Shown one piece after another: positions 50,873 through 60,053 of a stretch of 64,000 nt of DNA. Every line of letters starts with the position of its first letter. The first letter of the stretch is position 1. A program made the translations under genes and the position numbers. Below the pieces are notes generated by a model. The model searched no databases. It had not been told where the DNA came from and saw nothing but the letters and a program-made list of their open reading frames with translations. The DNA comes from Nocardia pseudovaccinii NBRC 100343 (GTDB lineage: Bacteria; Actinomycetota; Actinomycetes; Mycobacteriales; Mycobacteriaceae). Location: assembly GCF_001613225.1 (NCBI RefSeq), contig NZ_BDBY01000228.1, forward strand, positions 1 through 64,000. The letters are read 5' to 3'.

Positions 50873-51898
50873 ATGGATCCCGCCGGTGCGCGCCCGCGCA
50901 TCCACGAGCTCGACGCCGTGCGTGGTTTCGCGCTGTGCGGGATTCTGGTGGTGAATATCTGGCAGATCACCGATATGCGGGCGATGGTCGGGTCCGGAAC
51001 TGTGGATCCGACACGGCACGTGTTGTGCGTGCTGTTCGAGGGACGATTCTTTCCGATCTTCTCGTTCCTGTTCGGGCTCAGCTTTTCGCTGTTCCTGGAT
51101 CGCGCGGCCGAGTGCGATGACCGGCCGCGGCTGGTACTTGCGCGGCGGCTCGTCGCGCTCGGTGTGTTCGGTCTGATCCACCATGTTTTCCAGCCGGGTG
51201 AGGCGTTGCTGCCGTATGCGATCGTCGGGTTGGTGGTTTTGCTGCCTGCCGCACGACTACCGCGCTATGGAATATTGCTCGGCGGGTTGGTCGCGACGAT
51301 CGGGGTTCCGGTCACGATCGGCGGCGGGCTCGGCCTGGTACCCGGTTTGTTCCTGCTGGGTCTGGCCGCCGACCGCTTCGGCCTCGCGGATAACCTGCGC
51401 TATCGCGGCTGGCGGATCGCGGTGGTGTTCGTGCTGGCAGTGCCCGCGGCGGCGGCCGCAGGGGTATGGGAGTACCGCATGCCGTATAGCGCGCTGTGGA
51501 CCGGCAGTGTGGCTCCGGTCGCCGGACTGCTCGGCGCGCTCGCCTATCTCACCGGATTCCTGCTATTCCTGCGCACCGAGACCGGTGAGGTCTTCGCGGA
51601 GATGCTCGAGCCGATGGGGCGGATGGCGCTGACCAATTACGTCTCGGCAACCGGACTTGTCCTGGCCGCTGATCCATGGCTCGGCCTATCCGATTCCAAT
51701 CGCTACGGCGCACTGCTCGGCTCGGCCGCCGCAATTATCGCGGTGCAGGCACTGTGGAGTTGTTACTGGTTGCGCTGGTTCCGCTACGGCCCGATGGAAT
51801 GGGTGTGGCGGTGTGTGACCTGGTGGCAGCTGGTGCCCAACCGTTTGACGCGACAGGAACGCCGGAAACTCACAGTGCCGTATGGGCGCGGTCGCTAG
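50873..51898 (+). CDS. DUF418-family membrane protein
   Basis: 341 residues from ATG 50873. Starts RIHELDAVRGFALCGILVVN, the diagnostic N-terminal motif of the acyltransferase-like DUF418 family (related to YeiB), followed by about eight helices and a GRMALTNYVSATGLVL motif near 245 and WFRYGPMEWVWR near the end. Function unknown; some members affect membrane composition or cation transport. It is 35 bp upstream of the antiporter. Confidence 0.82.
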   Translation: MDPAGARPRIHELDAVRGFALCGILVVNIWQITDMRAMVGSGTVDPTRHVLCVLFEGRFFPIFSFLFGLSFSLFLDRAAECDDRPRLVLARRLVALGVFGLIHHVFQPGEALLPYAIVGLVVLLPAARLPRYGILLGGLVATIGVPVTIGGGLGLVPGLFLLGLAADRFGLADNLRYRGWRIAVVFVLAVPAAAAAGVWEYRMPYSALWTGSVAPVAGLLGALAYLTGFLLFLRTETGEVFAEMLEPMGRMALTNYVSATGLVLAADPWLGLSDSNRYGALLGSAAAIIAVQALWSCYWLRWFRYGPMEWVWRCVTWWQLVPNRLTRQERRKLTVPYGRGR

Positions 51899-51933
51899 GG
51901 AAATCTCAGCAACTCACCGCAGACTGGGGCGTC

Positions 51934-53511
51934 ATGGACCAGTTGGTGCTGATGTTCGTCTTGCTGTTCGCCACGATCCTGGCCGAACCGCTCGCGCGGC
52001 GACTCGGTATCGCATCGGCGGTCCTGATGACGGTATTCGGATGTGTGCTCGCGCTGATACCCGCGGTTCCTCGAGTCGATGTGCCGCCCGACCTGATCCT
52101 GCCGCTGGTGCTGCCGCCGCTGTTGTACGCGGCAGCACGGCGGACCTCATGGCGGCAGTTCGCGGAGAATTGGGGTCCGATCGCATTGCGCGCGGTCGGG
52201 TTGGTGTTCGCGACGGCCGCCGCGGTGACGGCGGTCTTCCACGCCTGGTATCCGGCGCTGCCATTGGCGGCTTGCCTGGCGCTCGGTGCTGTTGTCGCCC
52301 CGCCTGATCCGGTGGCCGCGACGGCCATGGCGGGCAAGCTGGGCCTGCCGCGCCGCCTCGTGGTGACGCTCGGTGGCGAGGGGCTGTTCAACGATGTGAC
52401 CGCGATCGTCATCTACAGCGTCGCGGTGCAGGCCGTGCTCACCGGCAAGTTCTCGGCATGGCATGCGGCCGGTGAGTTCGTGATCTCGGCGGTCGTCGCG
52501 ATCGCGGTCGGGATGACGCTCGGCTATGCGGGCAGCAAGTTGACCAGCAAGCTGGCGGAGGCGTCCTGGCAGGTGGCGCTCACCCTGCTGTTGCCGTTCG
52601 CCGCTTACGGTGTGGCCGAGGCGTTTTCGGGGTCGGCGGTGCTGGCGGTACTGGTGTGCGCGCTGTATCTGACCGATGCGGGCACCAATTTCGGCGATCG
52701 CGATTATCGCCTGGTCGGCGATGCCTTCTGGGAGATCACCGAAATGCTGATCAGCGGTTTCGCTTTCGGATTGATCGGCCTGGAACTCGGTGTCGTACTC
52801 GACGATACGGGCGACGGCTGGCCGCGACTGCTCGGCGTCGCGAGCGTTGTTGTCGGGGTGGTGGTCGGACTGCGGCTGGTGTGGCTGTTGACCACCCTTT
52901 CCCTGCGCAGGTGGTGGTGGCGCGACGAGGACGCCGACGAGCCCTACACCTGGAAGGAAACGGTCGTCACCTGGTGGGCGGGCATGCGTGGCGTCGCGAC
53001 CATCGCACTGGCACTGGCCATTCCGCTGCTCACCGATGCCCGCGAACCGTTTCCGGGCCGCACCCAGATCCTCTTCACGGCCTTCGCCGTCGTCCTGTTC
53101 ACCCTGCTGTTACAGGGCCCGACATTGCCACTTGTCGTGCGGCTCACCGGTGTTCAGGCCGACTCCCAGAAGGAACGGCTGCTCGAACGGAGCCTTTGGG
53201 AACGTGTCGTCCGCGCGGAACTCGACTGCCTCGAGCAGATCGCCGAAACCGAAGGGCTCCCCGACGACCTTCACGAACGCCTGCGCGGCCAACTCCGCCA
53301 ACGCGTGGCTCGCGCCGATCCGGAGGCCGCCGACGAGGACGCCAAGGCCCACGCGGCCCGAGATCTGAATCTGGTGATGAAGATTCGCGATATCCAGGCC
53401 GATGTCCTCGAAGCGGGCCGCCGCGAAGCTCTGGCCGCCCGCCGCGAACCCGGCATGCCTCCGGACTTGGTCGACCGGGTAACTCGACGCCTCGACCTCG
53501 GTCGGCGTTAG
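51934..53511 (+). CDS. Na+/H+ antiporter, CPA1 (NhaP/NHE-like)
   Basis: 525 residues from ATG 51934; the longer upstream frame overlaps DUF418. Twelve or so helices; the ion-binding LGAVVAPPDPVAATAMAGKL and ETVVTWWAGMRGVATIALAL motifs are CPA1 hallmarks. The last 120 residues form a soluble charged helical tail with ERLLERSLWERVVRAELDCL. It probably exchanges Na+ or K+ with protons. Stop overlaps the SDR-like gene by 4 bp. Confidence 0.9.
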   Translation: MDQLVLMFVLLFATILAEPLARRLGIASAVLMTVFGCVLALIPAVPRVDVPPDLILPLVLPPLLYAAARRTSWRQFAENWGPIALRAVGLVFATAAAVTAVFHAWYPALPLAACLALGAVVAPPDPVAATAMAGKLGLPRRLVVTLGGEGLFNDVTAIVIYSVAVQAVLTGKFSAWHAAGEFVISAVVAIAVGMTLGYAGSKLTSKLAEASWQVALTLLLPFAAYGVAEAFSGSAVLAVLVCALYLTDAGTNFGDRDYRLVGDAFWEITEMLISGFAFGLIGLELGVVLDDTGDGWPRLLGVASVVVGVVVGLRLVWLLTTLSLRRWWWRDEDADEPYTWKETVVTWWAGMRGVATIALALAIPLLTDAREPFPGRTQILFTAFAVVLFTLLLQGPTLPLVVRLTGVQADSQKERLLERSLWERVVRAELDCLEQIAETEGLPDDLHERLRGQLRQRVARADPEAADEDAKAHAARDLNLVMKIRDIQADVLEAGRREALAARREPGMPPDLVDRVTRRLDLGRR

Positions 53512-54323
53512 ACCGGTCGGGCGGACCAGACGCGTTCGACGTACTCGGCGAAATCGGTGGCAGGTCGGCCCAGTACCGCATGCACGCCGTCCGACGGTTC
53601 GGCGATGCGCCCAGTGCGCATCAGCTCGAACATCGCGTTCAGCGCTGTCGCGACCTCCTCGGGAAGACCATGGGCGAGCAGTTCGGTGCGGTAGGCGTCG
53701 GGTGTCAAAGTCTCGTATTCGATGGGGCGCCCTGCCGCCGTGGCGATTTCCGAGAGGGCCTGCGCGAATGTCAGCGCACGCGGCCCCGACAACTCGTAGA
53801 CCCGCCCCGCATGGCCGTCCCGAGTGAGCACCGCGGCGGCCACCTCGGCCACATCCTCGACATCCACGAACGGCTCACCGACCTCGCCCATCGGCAGGCC
53901 GAGCCGACCGGCGCGCAGCGGGTCGAACCACAGGTCTTCGTCGAAATTCTGAGCGAAGTTATTGGCGCGCAATATGGTCCATTCGGCACCGCTGGCCCGG
54001 ACCGCCGCCTCCGCGGCGCGCATGCCCTCCCCGAACTCCTCGTTGACATGCTCTATTCCGCGCCCCGACAACACGACGAAGCGCCGCACACCGCTCGAAA
54101 CCGCCTCTGCGACAAAGGCGGCAACCGGATCCGGATCATCGGGTGCGATCAGATAGACCGCCTCCGCGGCCTCCAGCGCACCCGCCCAGGTGGTGGGTTC
54201 GGACCAGTCGAAACGCACCTCGCCGGAACGCGAGGCCGCGCGGACCTTTTCGCCCGCCGCACGTAAGCGGGCGACAAGCCGTCGCCCGGTCTTGCCGGTA
54301 CTGCCGAGAACCAGAATCGTCAT
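53508..54323 (-). CDS. NmrA/atypical SDR NAD(P)H-binding protein
   Basis: 271 residues from ATG 54323. GSTGKTGRRLVARLRAAGEK is the dinucleotide-binding motif of NmrA-like proteins; VSSGVRRFVVLSGRGIE and RASGAEWTILRANNFAQNF follow. No Tyr-x-x-x-Lys at the usual place, which is normal in this group. May reduce quinones (QorB-type) or act as redox sensor. Divergent from an AraC regulator that may control it. Confidence 0.83.
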   Translation of the reverse strand: MTILVLGSTGKTGRRLVARLRAAGEKVRAASRSGEVRFDWSEPTTWAGALEAAEAVYLIAPDDPDPVAAFVAEAVSSGVRRFVVLSGRGIEHVNEEFGEGMRAAEAAVRASGAEWTILRANNFAQNFDEDLWFDPLRAGRLGLPMGEVGEPFVDVEDVAEVAAAVLTRDGHAGRVYELSGPRALTFAQALSEIATAAGRPIEYETLTPDAYRTELLAHGLPEEVATALNAMFELMRTGRIAEPSDGVHAVLGRPATDFAEYVERVWSARPV

Positions 54324-54412
54324 GATTCGAGTCAACCGGGCGCCGCGGCGGACGACCATGGACGAGCGTCCGCCGTCCATGTCCGATCATCCGCGGTGGA
54401 TATCGTTGGGAT

Positions 54413-55321
54413 GTGGACCCGTTCGACGATCTGCTGCGCGGTGTGCGCGCGACCGGCGCGATATTCGGTACATCGGTGCTGACCGCGTCGTTCGCGGTGC
54501 GCTTCACCGACGCCGCCGCGCTGACCCTGCTCGCGCCGCTGCGTGGCGAGGGCTGGTTGGTGGTCGACGGCGCGGCGCACCGTATCGGGGTGGGGGAGAC
54601 CGCCATCGTGCGCGGTCCGGAGCCGTTCGTGTTCACCGATGACCCGGCGGGCACCGGCAATCCGGTCGACGTGTGCTGCACCGCGGTCGAGGAGCCGGTC
54701 GGCGACACCGTCCTGCTCGCGGGCACCTATCAACTCAGCGGCGCGGTACCCGATCGGCTGCTGCGCGTGCTGTCGCGGGTGGCCGTCGTGAGCGATGACC
54801 ACGATTGCGGTCCGATGCGCGACTACCTGGAGGTGCAGCTGTCCGGTCCGCGCCCTGGACGTCAGGTGGTACTGGACCGGCTACTTGACTGGCTACTGGT
54901 GTGCACCTTGCGCGACTGGTTCGACCGGGAATCCCCGCCCTGGTACCGGGCCGCGAGCGATGACGTGGTCGGTCCGGTATTGCGGGCGATGCACGAAACA
55001 CCGGGCGCACCATGGACACTCACCACGCTGGCCGCCGTCGCCGGAGTCTCGCGCACCACGCTCGCCAAGCGGTTCGCCGAACTGGTCGGCGAACCGCCGC
55101 TGGCCTATCTGACGGATTGGCGGATGACGATCGCCGCGGACCTGCTGACCGAACCCGGCGCCACCGTGAGTGCGGTGGCCCGCCGGGTCGGCTACGCGGA
55201 TGCCTTCGGATTCAGCACGGCATTCAAACGCGTGCGCGGGGCGAGCCCGAGCGAATACACCAGGTCCGCCTACTTCGCGCCGACGCCCACGGAGCGGATC
55301 GCGTCGAGCACTTCACCGTAG
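54413..55321 (+). CDS. AraC-family regulator with cupin effector domain
   Basis: 302 residues from GTG 54413. Effector cupin part (about 1-130) with APLRGEGWLVVDGAAHRIGV and GETAIVRGPEPFVFTDDP, and C-terminal HTH pair: TLTTLAAVAGVSRTTLAKRF and GATVSAVARRVGYADAFGFS, TAFKRVRGASPSEYTR. Divergent from the NmrA-like gene and convergent with the small heavy-metal-like gene (52-bp overlap). Confidence 0.9.
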   Translation: MDPFDDLLRGVRATGAIFGTSVLTASFAVRFTDAAALTLLAPLRGEGWLVVDGAAHRIGVGETAIVRGPEPFVFTDDPAGTGNPVDVCCTAVEEPVGDTVLLAGTYQLSGAVPDRLLRVLSRVAVVSDDHDCGPMRDYLEVQLSGPRPGRQVVLDRLLDWLLVCTLRDWFDRESPPWYRAASDDVVGPVLRAMHETPGAPWTLTTLAAVAGVSRTTLAKRFAELVGEPPLAYLTDWRMTIAADLLTEPGATVSAVARRVGYADAFGFSTAFKRVRGASPSEYTRSAYFAPTPTERIASSTSP

Positions 55322-55461
55322 GAAAGGGTGGAATTCACGGTGATGGTTTCCGAGGTGCGGTCGACGTCGACCGATTGCACGCCGCCGAGGTTGTAGAGCG
55401 CGCGTTCGGCGACGACAGCGCGTTCGTCGGAGTAATCGGTCATATCGAAGGTATAGGTCAT
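55270..55461 (-). CDS. Small HMA-fold-like protein without CxxC
   Basis: 63 residues from ATG 55461, chosen over the adjacent ATG 55464 because AGGAGG then has the better 5-base spacing. The strand-helix-strand pattern (TYTFDMTDYSDERAVVAERA, GVQSVDVDRTSETITVNSTL, then SYGEVLDAIRSVG) resembles a heavy-metal-associated domain, but the metal-binding CxxC is absent. It may be a non-metal-binding variant, or a small unrelated ferredoxin-like fold. Overlaps the araC-like gene's 3' end. Confidence 0.55.
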   Translation of the reverse strand: MTYTFDMTDYSDERAVVAERALYNLGGVQSVDVDRTSETITVNSTLSYGEVLDAIRSVGVGAK

Positions 55462-55489
55462 CATGACCTCCTTGTAGGTGGCTGTCCTT

Positions 55490-55512
55490 CGATTCGGCAG
55501 ATAACCGAATCG
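55490..55512 (-). promoter_or_regulatory. Inverted repeat upstream of the HMA-like gene
   Basis: CGATTCGG-N7-CCGAATCG, perfect 8-bp arms 29 bp before the start codon; operator or RNA hairpin. Confidence 0.5.
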
Positions 55513-55604
55513 GCAGTTTCCAAACGCCGCGCCGGTCGGGTGTTTGACTACGGAATTACCGGGCATAGCCAGAAGGTAATGTCAACCAGCGCAACGGGAT
55601 TGTC

Positions 55605-56096
55605 ATGATCATTCTCATCGGGCTCGTCGTTCTCATCGGCGCGGTAATTGTCGGCGTTGCCGGAGTGGCGGCCAATACGGGCGAAGTTCGTACGTCATCC
55701 AGCGATTTCGGGGTATTCGACTATCACTTCACCGCTTCCGCGGGGGAACTTTTCCTCTACGGGATCGCGATCGGAGCGATCGGGATGCTCGGCCTGAGCC
55801 TGCTACTCGCGGGCGTCTGGCGTAGTTCCCGCCGCAACAGCGCCACACGGCGTGATCTGCGGCAGTCGCGCCGGGAGTTGGCGGCCCAGGAAAAAACCAA
55901 GGCAAAGGACGCCGGGCAGCGTCGAAGCACGCCACCGGCGGCGGCACCACCGCCTGCCGCGACCAAACCCGCCGCGCAGGCCACCCCGCCGCAGGGCGGT
56001 AAGCCGGTGTGGAGCTGGAATCGGTTCCTGCGCCAGCCCGGCGGGTCGGCACCGGTCGAAACATCCGGCCGCGCAACGGTCAAGACGACCAAGTAA
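55605..56096 (+). CDS. Two-helix membrane protein with Pro/Ala-rich tail
   Basis: 163 residues from ATG 55605. Hydrophobic segments at about 1-22 and 50-67, a basic arginine-rich stretch (WRSSRRNSATRRDLRQSRR) and a Pro/Ala-rich C-terminus. Resembles unnamed actinobacterial proteins with one or two helices and a disordered tail. Probably co-transcribed with the 52-residue protein 11 bp downstream. No function can be given. Confidence 0.7.
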   Translation: MIILIGLVVLIGAVIVGVAGVAANTGEVRTSSSDFGVFDYHFTASAGELFLYGIAIGAIGMLGLSLLLAGVWRSSRRNSATRRDLRQSRRELAAQEKTKAKDAGQRRSTPPAAAPPPAATKPAAQATPPQGGKPVWSWNRFLRQPGGSAPVETSGRATVKTTK

Positions 56097-56107
56097 AGGA
56101 AAGAACG

Positions 56108-56266
56108 ATGATCATCCTCGGCTTGATACTCCTTATTGTCGGGTATCTACTCGGCATCGGTCTGCTCACCACAGCCGGAATCATATTGCTGATCATCGGT
56201 GCGGTACTGGCCCTCGCCGGGTCGGTGGGGCGGCACCCGGTCGGCGGTCGGCGGCACTACTACTGA
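56108..56266 (+). CDS. DUF6131-like small hydrophobic protein
   Basis: 52 residues from ATG 56108 (AAAGGAAAG upstream). Two closely spaced hydrophobic helices, MIILGLILLIVGYLLGIGLL and GIILLIIGAVLALAGSV, then a GRRHYY tail. The pattern matches DUF6131 proteins, ubiquitous small membrane proteins of Nocardia and Mycobacterium. Function unknown. A strong bidirectional terminator separates it from the VIT gene. Confidence 0.75.
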   Translation: MIILGLILLIVGYLLGIGLLTTAGIILLIIGAVLALAGSVGRHPVGGRRHYY

Positions 56267-56287
56267 CGCCGACGCGCTGAATACAGG

Positions 56288-56315
56288 ACGGGCCGAGGGG
56301 TTTCCCTCGGCCCGT
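56288..56315. terminator. Bidirectional terminator
   Basis: 12-bp perfect stem ACGGGCCGAGGG/CCCTCGGCCCGT (56288-56299 with 56304-56315), 4-base loop, between convergent genes. Confidence 0.85.
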
Positions 56316-56317
56316 TC

Positions 56318-57040
56318 TCATATCCCGGCGACACCCGCCAATTGGCCGATGCCATAGGTGACCGCCATCGCCAGCGCACCACCGACCACCACTCGCACCA
56401 CCGCGCGCCCGCGATTGCTACCGCCGAGCCGCGCACTGACCGACCCGGTGATCGCCAGCGCGATCAGCACCGCCGCGAATGTGACCGGAATGCGCGCGGT
56501 GGTCGGCGGCAGGATGATCGCCAACAGCGGCAGCAGCGCACCCACGGTGAACGCGACCGCCGAGGAGGCGGCCGCGGCCCACGGATTGGTCAACTCGCGC
56601 GGATTCAGACCGAGTTCGGCCTCGGCGTGGGCCAGGAAGGCGTCGTGCGCGGTCAGCTCCTCGGCTACCTTGCGCGCCGTCTCCGGTGTCAGCCCCTTCG
56701 ACTGATAGATATCGGCCAGTTCGACCAGCTCGAAGTCCGGTTCTTCCTTGAGTTCCGTGCGTTCCTTGGCCAGTAGCGCCCGCTCGGAATCCCGCTGTGC
56801 GCTGACCGAAACGTATTCGCCGACAGCCATGGAGATCGCACCCGCGGAGAGTCCGGCGATGCCCGCGGTGAAAATGGCCGGGGCGCTGGTCGTCGCCGCG
56901 GCGACACCGACAACCAGACCCGCGGTCGAAACAATGCCGTCGTTCGCCCCGAGTACGCCCGCCCGCAACCAGTTCAGCCGAGAGGCCAGACCCTCGCGAT
57001 GCGGTTCATGTGGGTGCGGCGAACCGGGCGTCTTGTCCAT
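56318..57040 (-). CDS. VIT1/CCC1-family transporter
   Basis: 240 residues. Starts with helices LRAGVLGANDGIVSTAGLVV and AGAISMAVGEYVSVSAQRDS, the VIT1 motif, including the conserved E of GEYVSV; a cytoplasmic insert ELVELADIYQSKGLTPETAR carries Glu-rich metal-binding-like positions. Transports Fe2+ or Mn2+ out of the cytoplasm in exchange for protons. Ends with a final helix AVVRVVVGGALAMAVTYGIG. Confidence 0.9.
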   Translation of the reverse strand: MDKTPGSPHPHEPHREGLASRLNWLRAGVLGANDGIVSTAGLVVGVAAATTSAPAIFTAGIAGLSAGAISMAVGEYVSVSAQRDSERALLAKERTELKEEPDFELVELADIYQSKGLTPETARKVAEELTAHDAFLAHAEAELGLNPRELTNPWAAAASSAVAFTVGALLPLLAIILPPTTARIPVTFAAVLIALAITGSVSARLGGSNRGRAVVRVVVGGALAMAVTYGIGQLAGVAGI

Positions 57041-57050
57041 AAGCCGCAGA

Positions 57051-58643
57051 CTATGCGAAAGTCCGCAAAGTATCAGCTAGCCGAACCGCCAGCGCAACGA
57101 TCGTCAGGGTCGGATTCGCATGGCCGGTGGTCGGGAAAACCGAACTGCCCGCGACATATAGATTGGCCATGCCGTGCACCCGGCAGTCGGTGTCGACCAC
57201 GCCGTCGCGCGGGTCCGCGGACATCCGGGTGGTCCCGGTCGGATGTGCCCAATCGGTGAGCACCAGCGGCAGCTCGCTGTCCATCCGCGCCCAGTCGTAC
57301 AGCGTTGGGGCCGGGAATCCCAGTCGCGCGAACTCCTCGACCGCCAAAACCGCCGCGCGGCGCACGGTTGTGTCTTCCTGCGGATTCACCCGCCAATCGA
57401 TCCGGGACAGCGGTACACCGAGCCGATCGGTGCGGTCGGCCAGCGTGACGCGGCTGTCCGGGTTCGGCAGCTGTTCGACCATGCAGCGCAATTCGATTCG
57501 ATCGAGTTTGTGCGGCAGTCCGGCGTGTTTGATGAGCCTGGCCCGCGCGCCCGCGAGCAGTAATCCGGCGTGGCTCACCGCGACTCGCGCATCGTGCCGA
57601 CCGCCGCGTCCGCGCAGCAACTGCTTCACCGACTCCCACGGATCGTCCTCGGCGGGCACCTCCTGTAGCCACAGTGCGCAATTGAGCAGGCCTTCGGCCT
57701 CCTGGATCTTCGGCGAGAGCGCGACGCCGTGTAGGAAGGTGTGCTTACCGTGCGGCGTCTTCACCACGTACTTGCCGAAGCGCTCCAGCGCGCTGTCCGC
57801 CACGGCTGGATCCAATGCGCCGACCGCACCGCAGCGGTGATCCATCAGATGGCGCCCGACCATGTCGTGCCGGTTGCCGATGCCACCGGGCGCGTTTCGC
57901 CGGGATGCCAACAGCAGCCGCGGATTTCCGATGCCGCCGGTGGCCAGGACGAAGACGGGTGCGCGCACTGACCGCGGCTGCGGATCCGCACCGGCGACCT
58001 GGACTGAAACCACCTGGGTGCCTTCGGGATCGGTGTCGATATGGGTGACCGTCGCATCGATGAGCACCCGGACATTCGGCGCGACAAGATCTTTCACGTG
58101 CGCACCGAAGCGCTTGCAGTCGAATGGATCCACCGGATCCCGGCTGATCTGCCAGAAGTACGGACGCAGGCGCGCCGGATCCAGGGCATCCGCGGGTTGG
58201 GGGCGTCCGGCCAGCTGCCAGAACGCGTCATCGGTGAAGCCGCTGCCGTAGCCGATGCCGATATGTTCGGCCGCGCGCGCCAGATACGGCTCGAGGTCGG
58301 CCGCGTCGATTGGCCATCCGGAACCGGAAACCCAAGGGCGGCAACTGAAATCGAGATCGTCCAGCAGGCCGCAGCGGCCGCTCCAGGTATGGGATGCACC
58401 GCCAAGGATCCGGTCGCCCGCGACCCGATCCGACTGCGCCCGGCGCGCGCCCACATTCTCGATATCGGCCAGGGCATCGACCTCTTCGGTCGCCGTCAGA
58501 CCGCCGCTTTCCAGCACCAGGACGCGTAGCGGTGTTCCGGCAAGTTCGGTCGCGATGGTCAGTCCGGCGGGCCCGGATCCGATAATGACGATATCGGCGC
58601 TCAGCTCGTCGTCACCGACCGTGCGCAGCTCATCGATTCGCAA
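57051..58643 (-). CDS. GMC-family FAD oxidoreductase
   Basis: 530 residues from TTG 58643, with GAGAGGA six bases upstream. FAD motif IIGSGPAGLTIATELAGTPL (about 21-40), GGASHTWSGRCGLLDDLDF, and C-terminal HPTGTTRMSADPRDGVVDTD with the GHANPT catalytic His-Asn region near the end. These enzymes oxidise alcohols, sugars or sterols. Head of a same-strand group with the YdcF-like and FMN-reductase genes to its left in transcription order. Substrate unknown. Confidence 0.9.
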   Translation of the reverse strand: MRIDELRTVGDDELSADIVIIGSGPAGLTIATELAGTPLRVLVLESGGLTATEEVDALADIENVGARRAQSDRVAGDRILGGASHTWSGRCGLLDDLDFSCRPWVSGSGWPIDAADLEPYLARAAEHIGIGYGSGFTDDAFWQLAGRPQPADALDPARLRPYFWQISRDPVDPFDCKRFGAHVKDLVAPNVRVLIDATVTHIDTDPEGTQVVSVQVAGADPQPRSVRAPVFVLATGGIGNPRLLLASRRNAPGGIGNRHDMVGRHLMDHRCGAVGALDPAVADSALERFGKYVVKTPHGKHTFLHGVALSPKIQEAEGLLNCALWLQEVPAEDDPWESVKQLLRGRGGRHDARVAVSHAGLLLAGARARLIKHAGLPHKLDRIELRCMVEQLPNPDSRVTLADRTDRLGVPLSRIDWRVNPQEDTTVRRAAVLAVEEFARLGFPAPTLYDWARMDSELPLVLTDWAHPTGTTRMSADPRDGVVDTDCRVHGMANLYVAGSSVFPTTGHANPTLTIVALAVRLADTLRTFA

Positions 58644-58705
58644 CGGCGGTCCTCTCCCAACAACCGTATCCAGCCTAAGAGACTCGACATCGCTGCGTTC
58701 GCGGT

Positions 58706-59278
58706 TCAACAACCGCGGTTGAAGAATGCCCGCACATAGCCCGCGGACTGCCGGATGTACATCCAGGTCCAGAACTTCAGGCCGCCGTCGCTGGGACTGG
58801 CCACCATGGTCACCTCGCCGTGGAAGCATTTGCCGACGATGTACCTTGCCCGCGACACATGCGGGGTATAGGTCACCACGATGATGTGGTGCCAGCCGTA
58901 AAGTCTCGCGCGCCGGGCGATCTCGTGCGCCTCACCGTCAGTGGTCCACGGATCGGGTACGAAACAGCTGACGGTGAACTCGAATCGGGGCGCGCAATAC
59001 CGATCCATCACCGAATCGTTCTCGCCGGTCGATCGGGAGATCAGCAGTTGCGGTGCGTATCCGCGTTCGGCGAGATCGAGGCCGACATCGAAACGCTCAT
59101 AGGCGGTGCCGCCCAACACCACGATCGCATCGGCGGGGCGCAACGGGTCGGTCTGCGGATGCACATACACCGGCAGACCCGCCACACCGAGGACCGCGAC
59201 CAAGGCGAGCAGTGCACCGAAAAACAAACCAGCTCGTCGGAGGCCGGACACCGTTCCGACGATACCCGTGTCTGACAT
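58706..59278 (-). CDS. YdcF/DUF218-family protein
   Basis: 190 residues from ATG 59278. N-terminal membrane anchor AGLFFGALLALVAVLGVAGL (about 16-35), then RPADAIVVLGGTAYERFDVG, ERGYAPQLLISRS, GEAHEIARRARLYGWHHIIVVTYTPHVSRA, the nucleotide-binding-like core of YdcF. Family members sit in or near envelope synthesis. Function of this one unknown. Transcribed toward the GMC gene, 62 bp before it. Confidence 0.85.
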   Translation of the reverse strand: MSDTGIVGTVSGLRRAGLFFGALLALVAVLGVAGLPVYVHPQTDPLRPADAIVVLGGTAYERFDVGLDLAERGYAPQLLISRSTGENDSVMDRYCAPRFEFTVSCFVPDPWTTDGEAHEIARRARLYGWHHIIVVTYTPHVSRARYIVGKCFHGEVTMVASPSDGGLKFWTWMYIRQSAGYVRAFFNRGC

Positions 59279-59348
59279 CGGCGCAGTTCACACCCGAATC
59301 CCGGTGTGGCACAGAATGTCCGGCGACCAGGCCCGAATCTGCTGAGCC

Positions 59349-60053
59349 CTAACGATAGTCGGGGTTCTCGAAATCGAATCGGCAGCCCGCATCCCATTCG
59401 GAGCGCTGATTGCCGTGGGCTGGGATGCCGCTGTTGTCCTTCAGCATCCGGGCCAGGTGGAGCAGATTCCAGGTCATGAAGGTCGTATTGCGGTTGGTGA
59501 AATCATTTTCCGGTCCGCCGGAGCCCGGATCCAAATACGACGGTCCGGGGCCTGCCTCGCCGATCCAACCGGCGTCGGCCTGCGGTGGAACCGTGTAGCC
59601 GAGGTGCTGGAGGCTGTAGAGGATATTCATCGCGCAGTGTTTGACGCCGTCCTCGTTGCCGGTGATCAGACAGCCGCCGACCCGGCCGTAATAGGCGTAC
59701 TGGCCGCGCTCGTTGAGGATCGACGAATTGCCGTACAGTCGCTCGATCACCCGTTTGGTGACCGAACTGTTGTCGCCGAGCCAGATCGGCCCGGCCAGCA
59801 CCAGGATGTCGGCGTCCATCACCTGCCGCTGCAGCGCAGGCCATGCATCCGTGGCCCAGCCGTGTTCGGTCATATCCGGCCAGACGCCGGTCGCGATGTC
59901 GTGATCTACGGCTCGGATATGCGAAACCTGGACGCCGTTCTTCGCCATGATGTGGGCACTGACATCGATCAGGCCTTGTGTATTGCTCGGCTCGGGGGAG
60001 CGCTTGAGCGTGCAGTTGATGAACAGCGCCCGGAGGTCGTCGTAGGTTGTCAT
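59349..60053 (-). CDS. NADPH-dependent FMN reductase/flavodoxin-like protein
   Basis: 234 residues from ATG 60053. FMN-binding FINCTLKRSPEPSNTQGLID, the cofactor loop DADILVLAGPIWLGDNSSVT and GRVGGCLITGNEDGVKHCAM are the NAD(P)H:FMN reductase family pattern. Likely a flavin- or quinone-reducing enzyme in the cytoplasm. The gap of 387 bp in front separates it from the AfsR-like regulator, which is transcribed in the same direction and could control this group. Confidence 0.88.
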   Translation of the reverse strand: MTTYDDLRALFINCTLKRSPEPSNTQGLIDVSAHIMAKNGVQVSHIRAVDHDIATGVWPDMTEHGWATDAWPALQRQVMDADILVLAGPIWLGDNSSVTKRVIERLYGNSSILNERGQYAYYGRVGGCLITGNEDGVKHCAMNILYSLQHLGYTVPPQADAGWIGEAGPGPSYLDPGSGGPENDFTNRNTTFMTWNLLHLARMLKDNSGIPAHGNQRSEWDAGCRFDFENPDYR

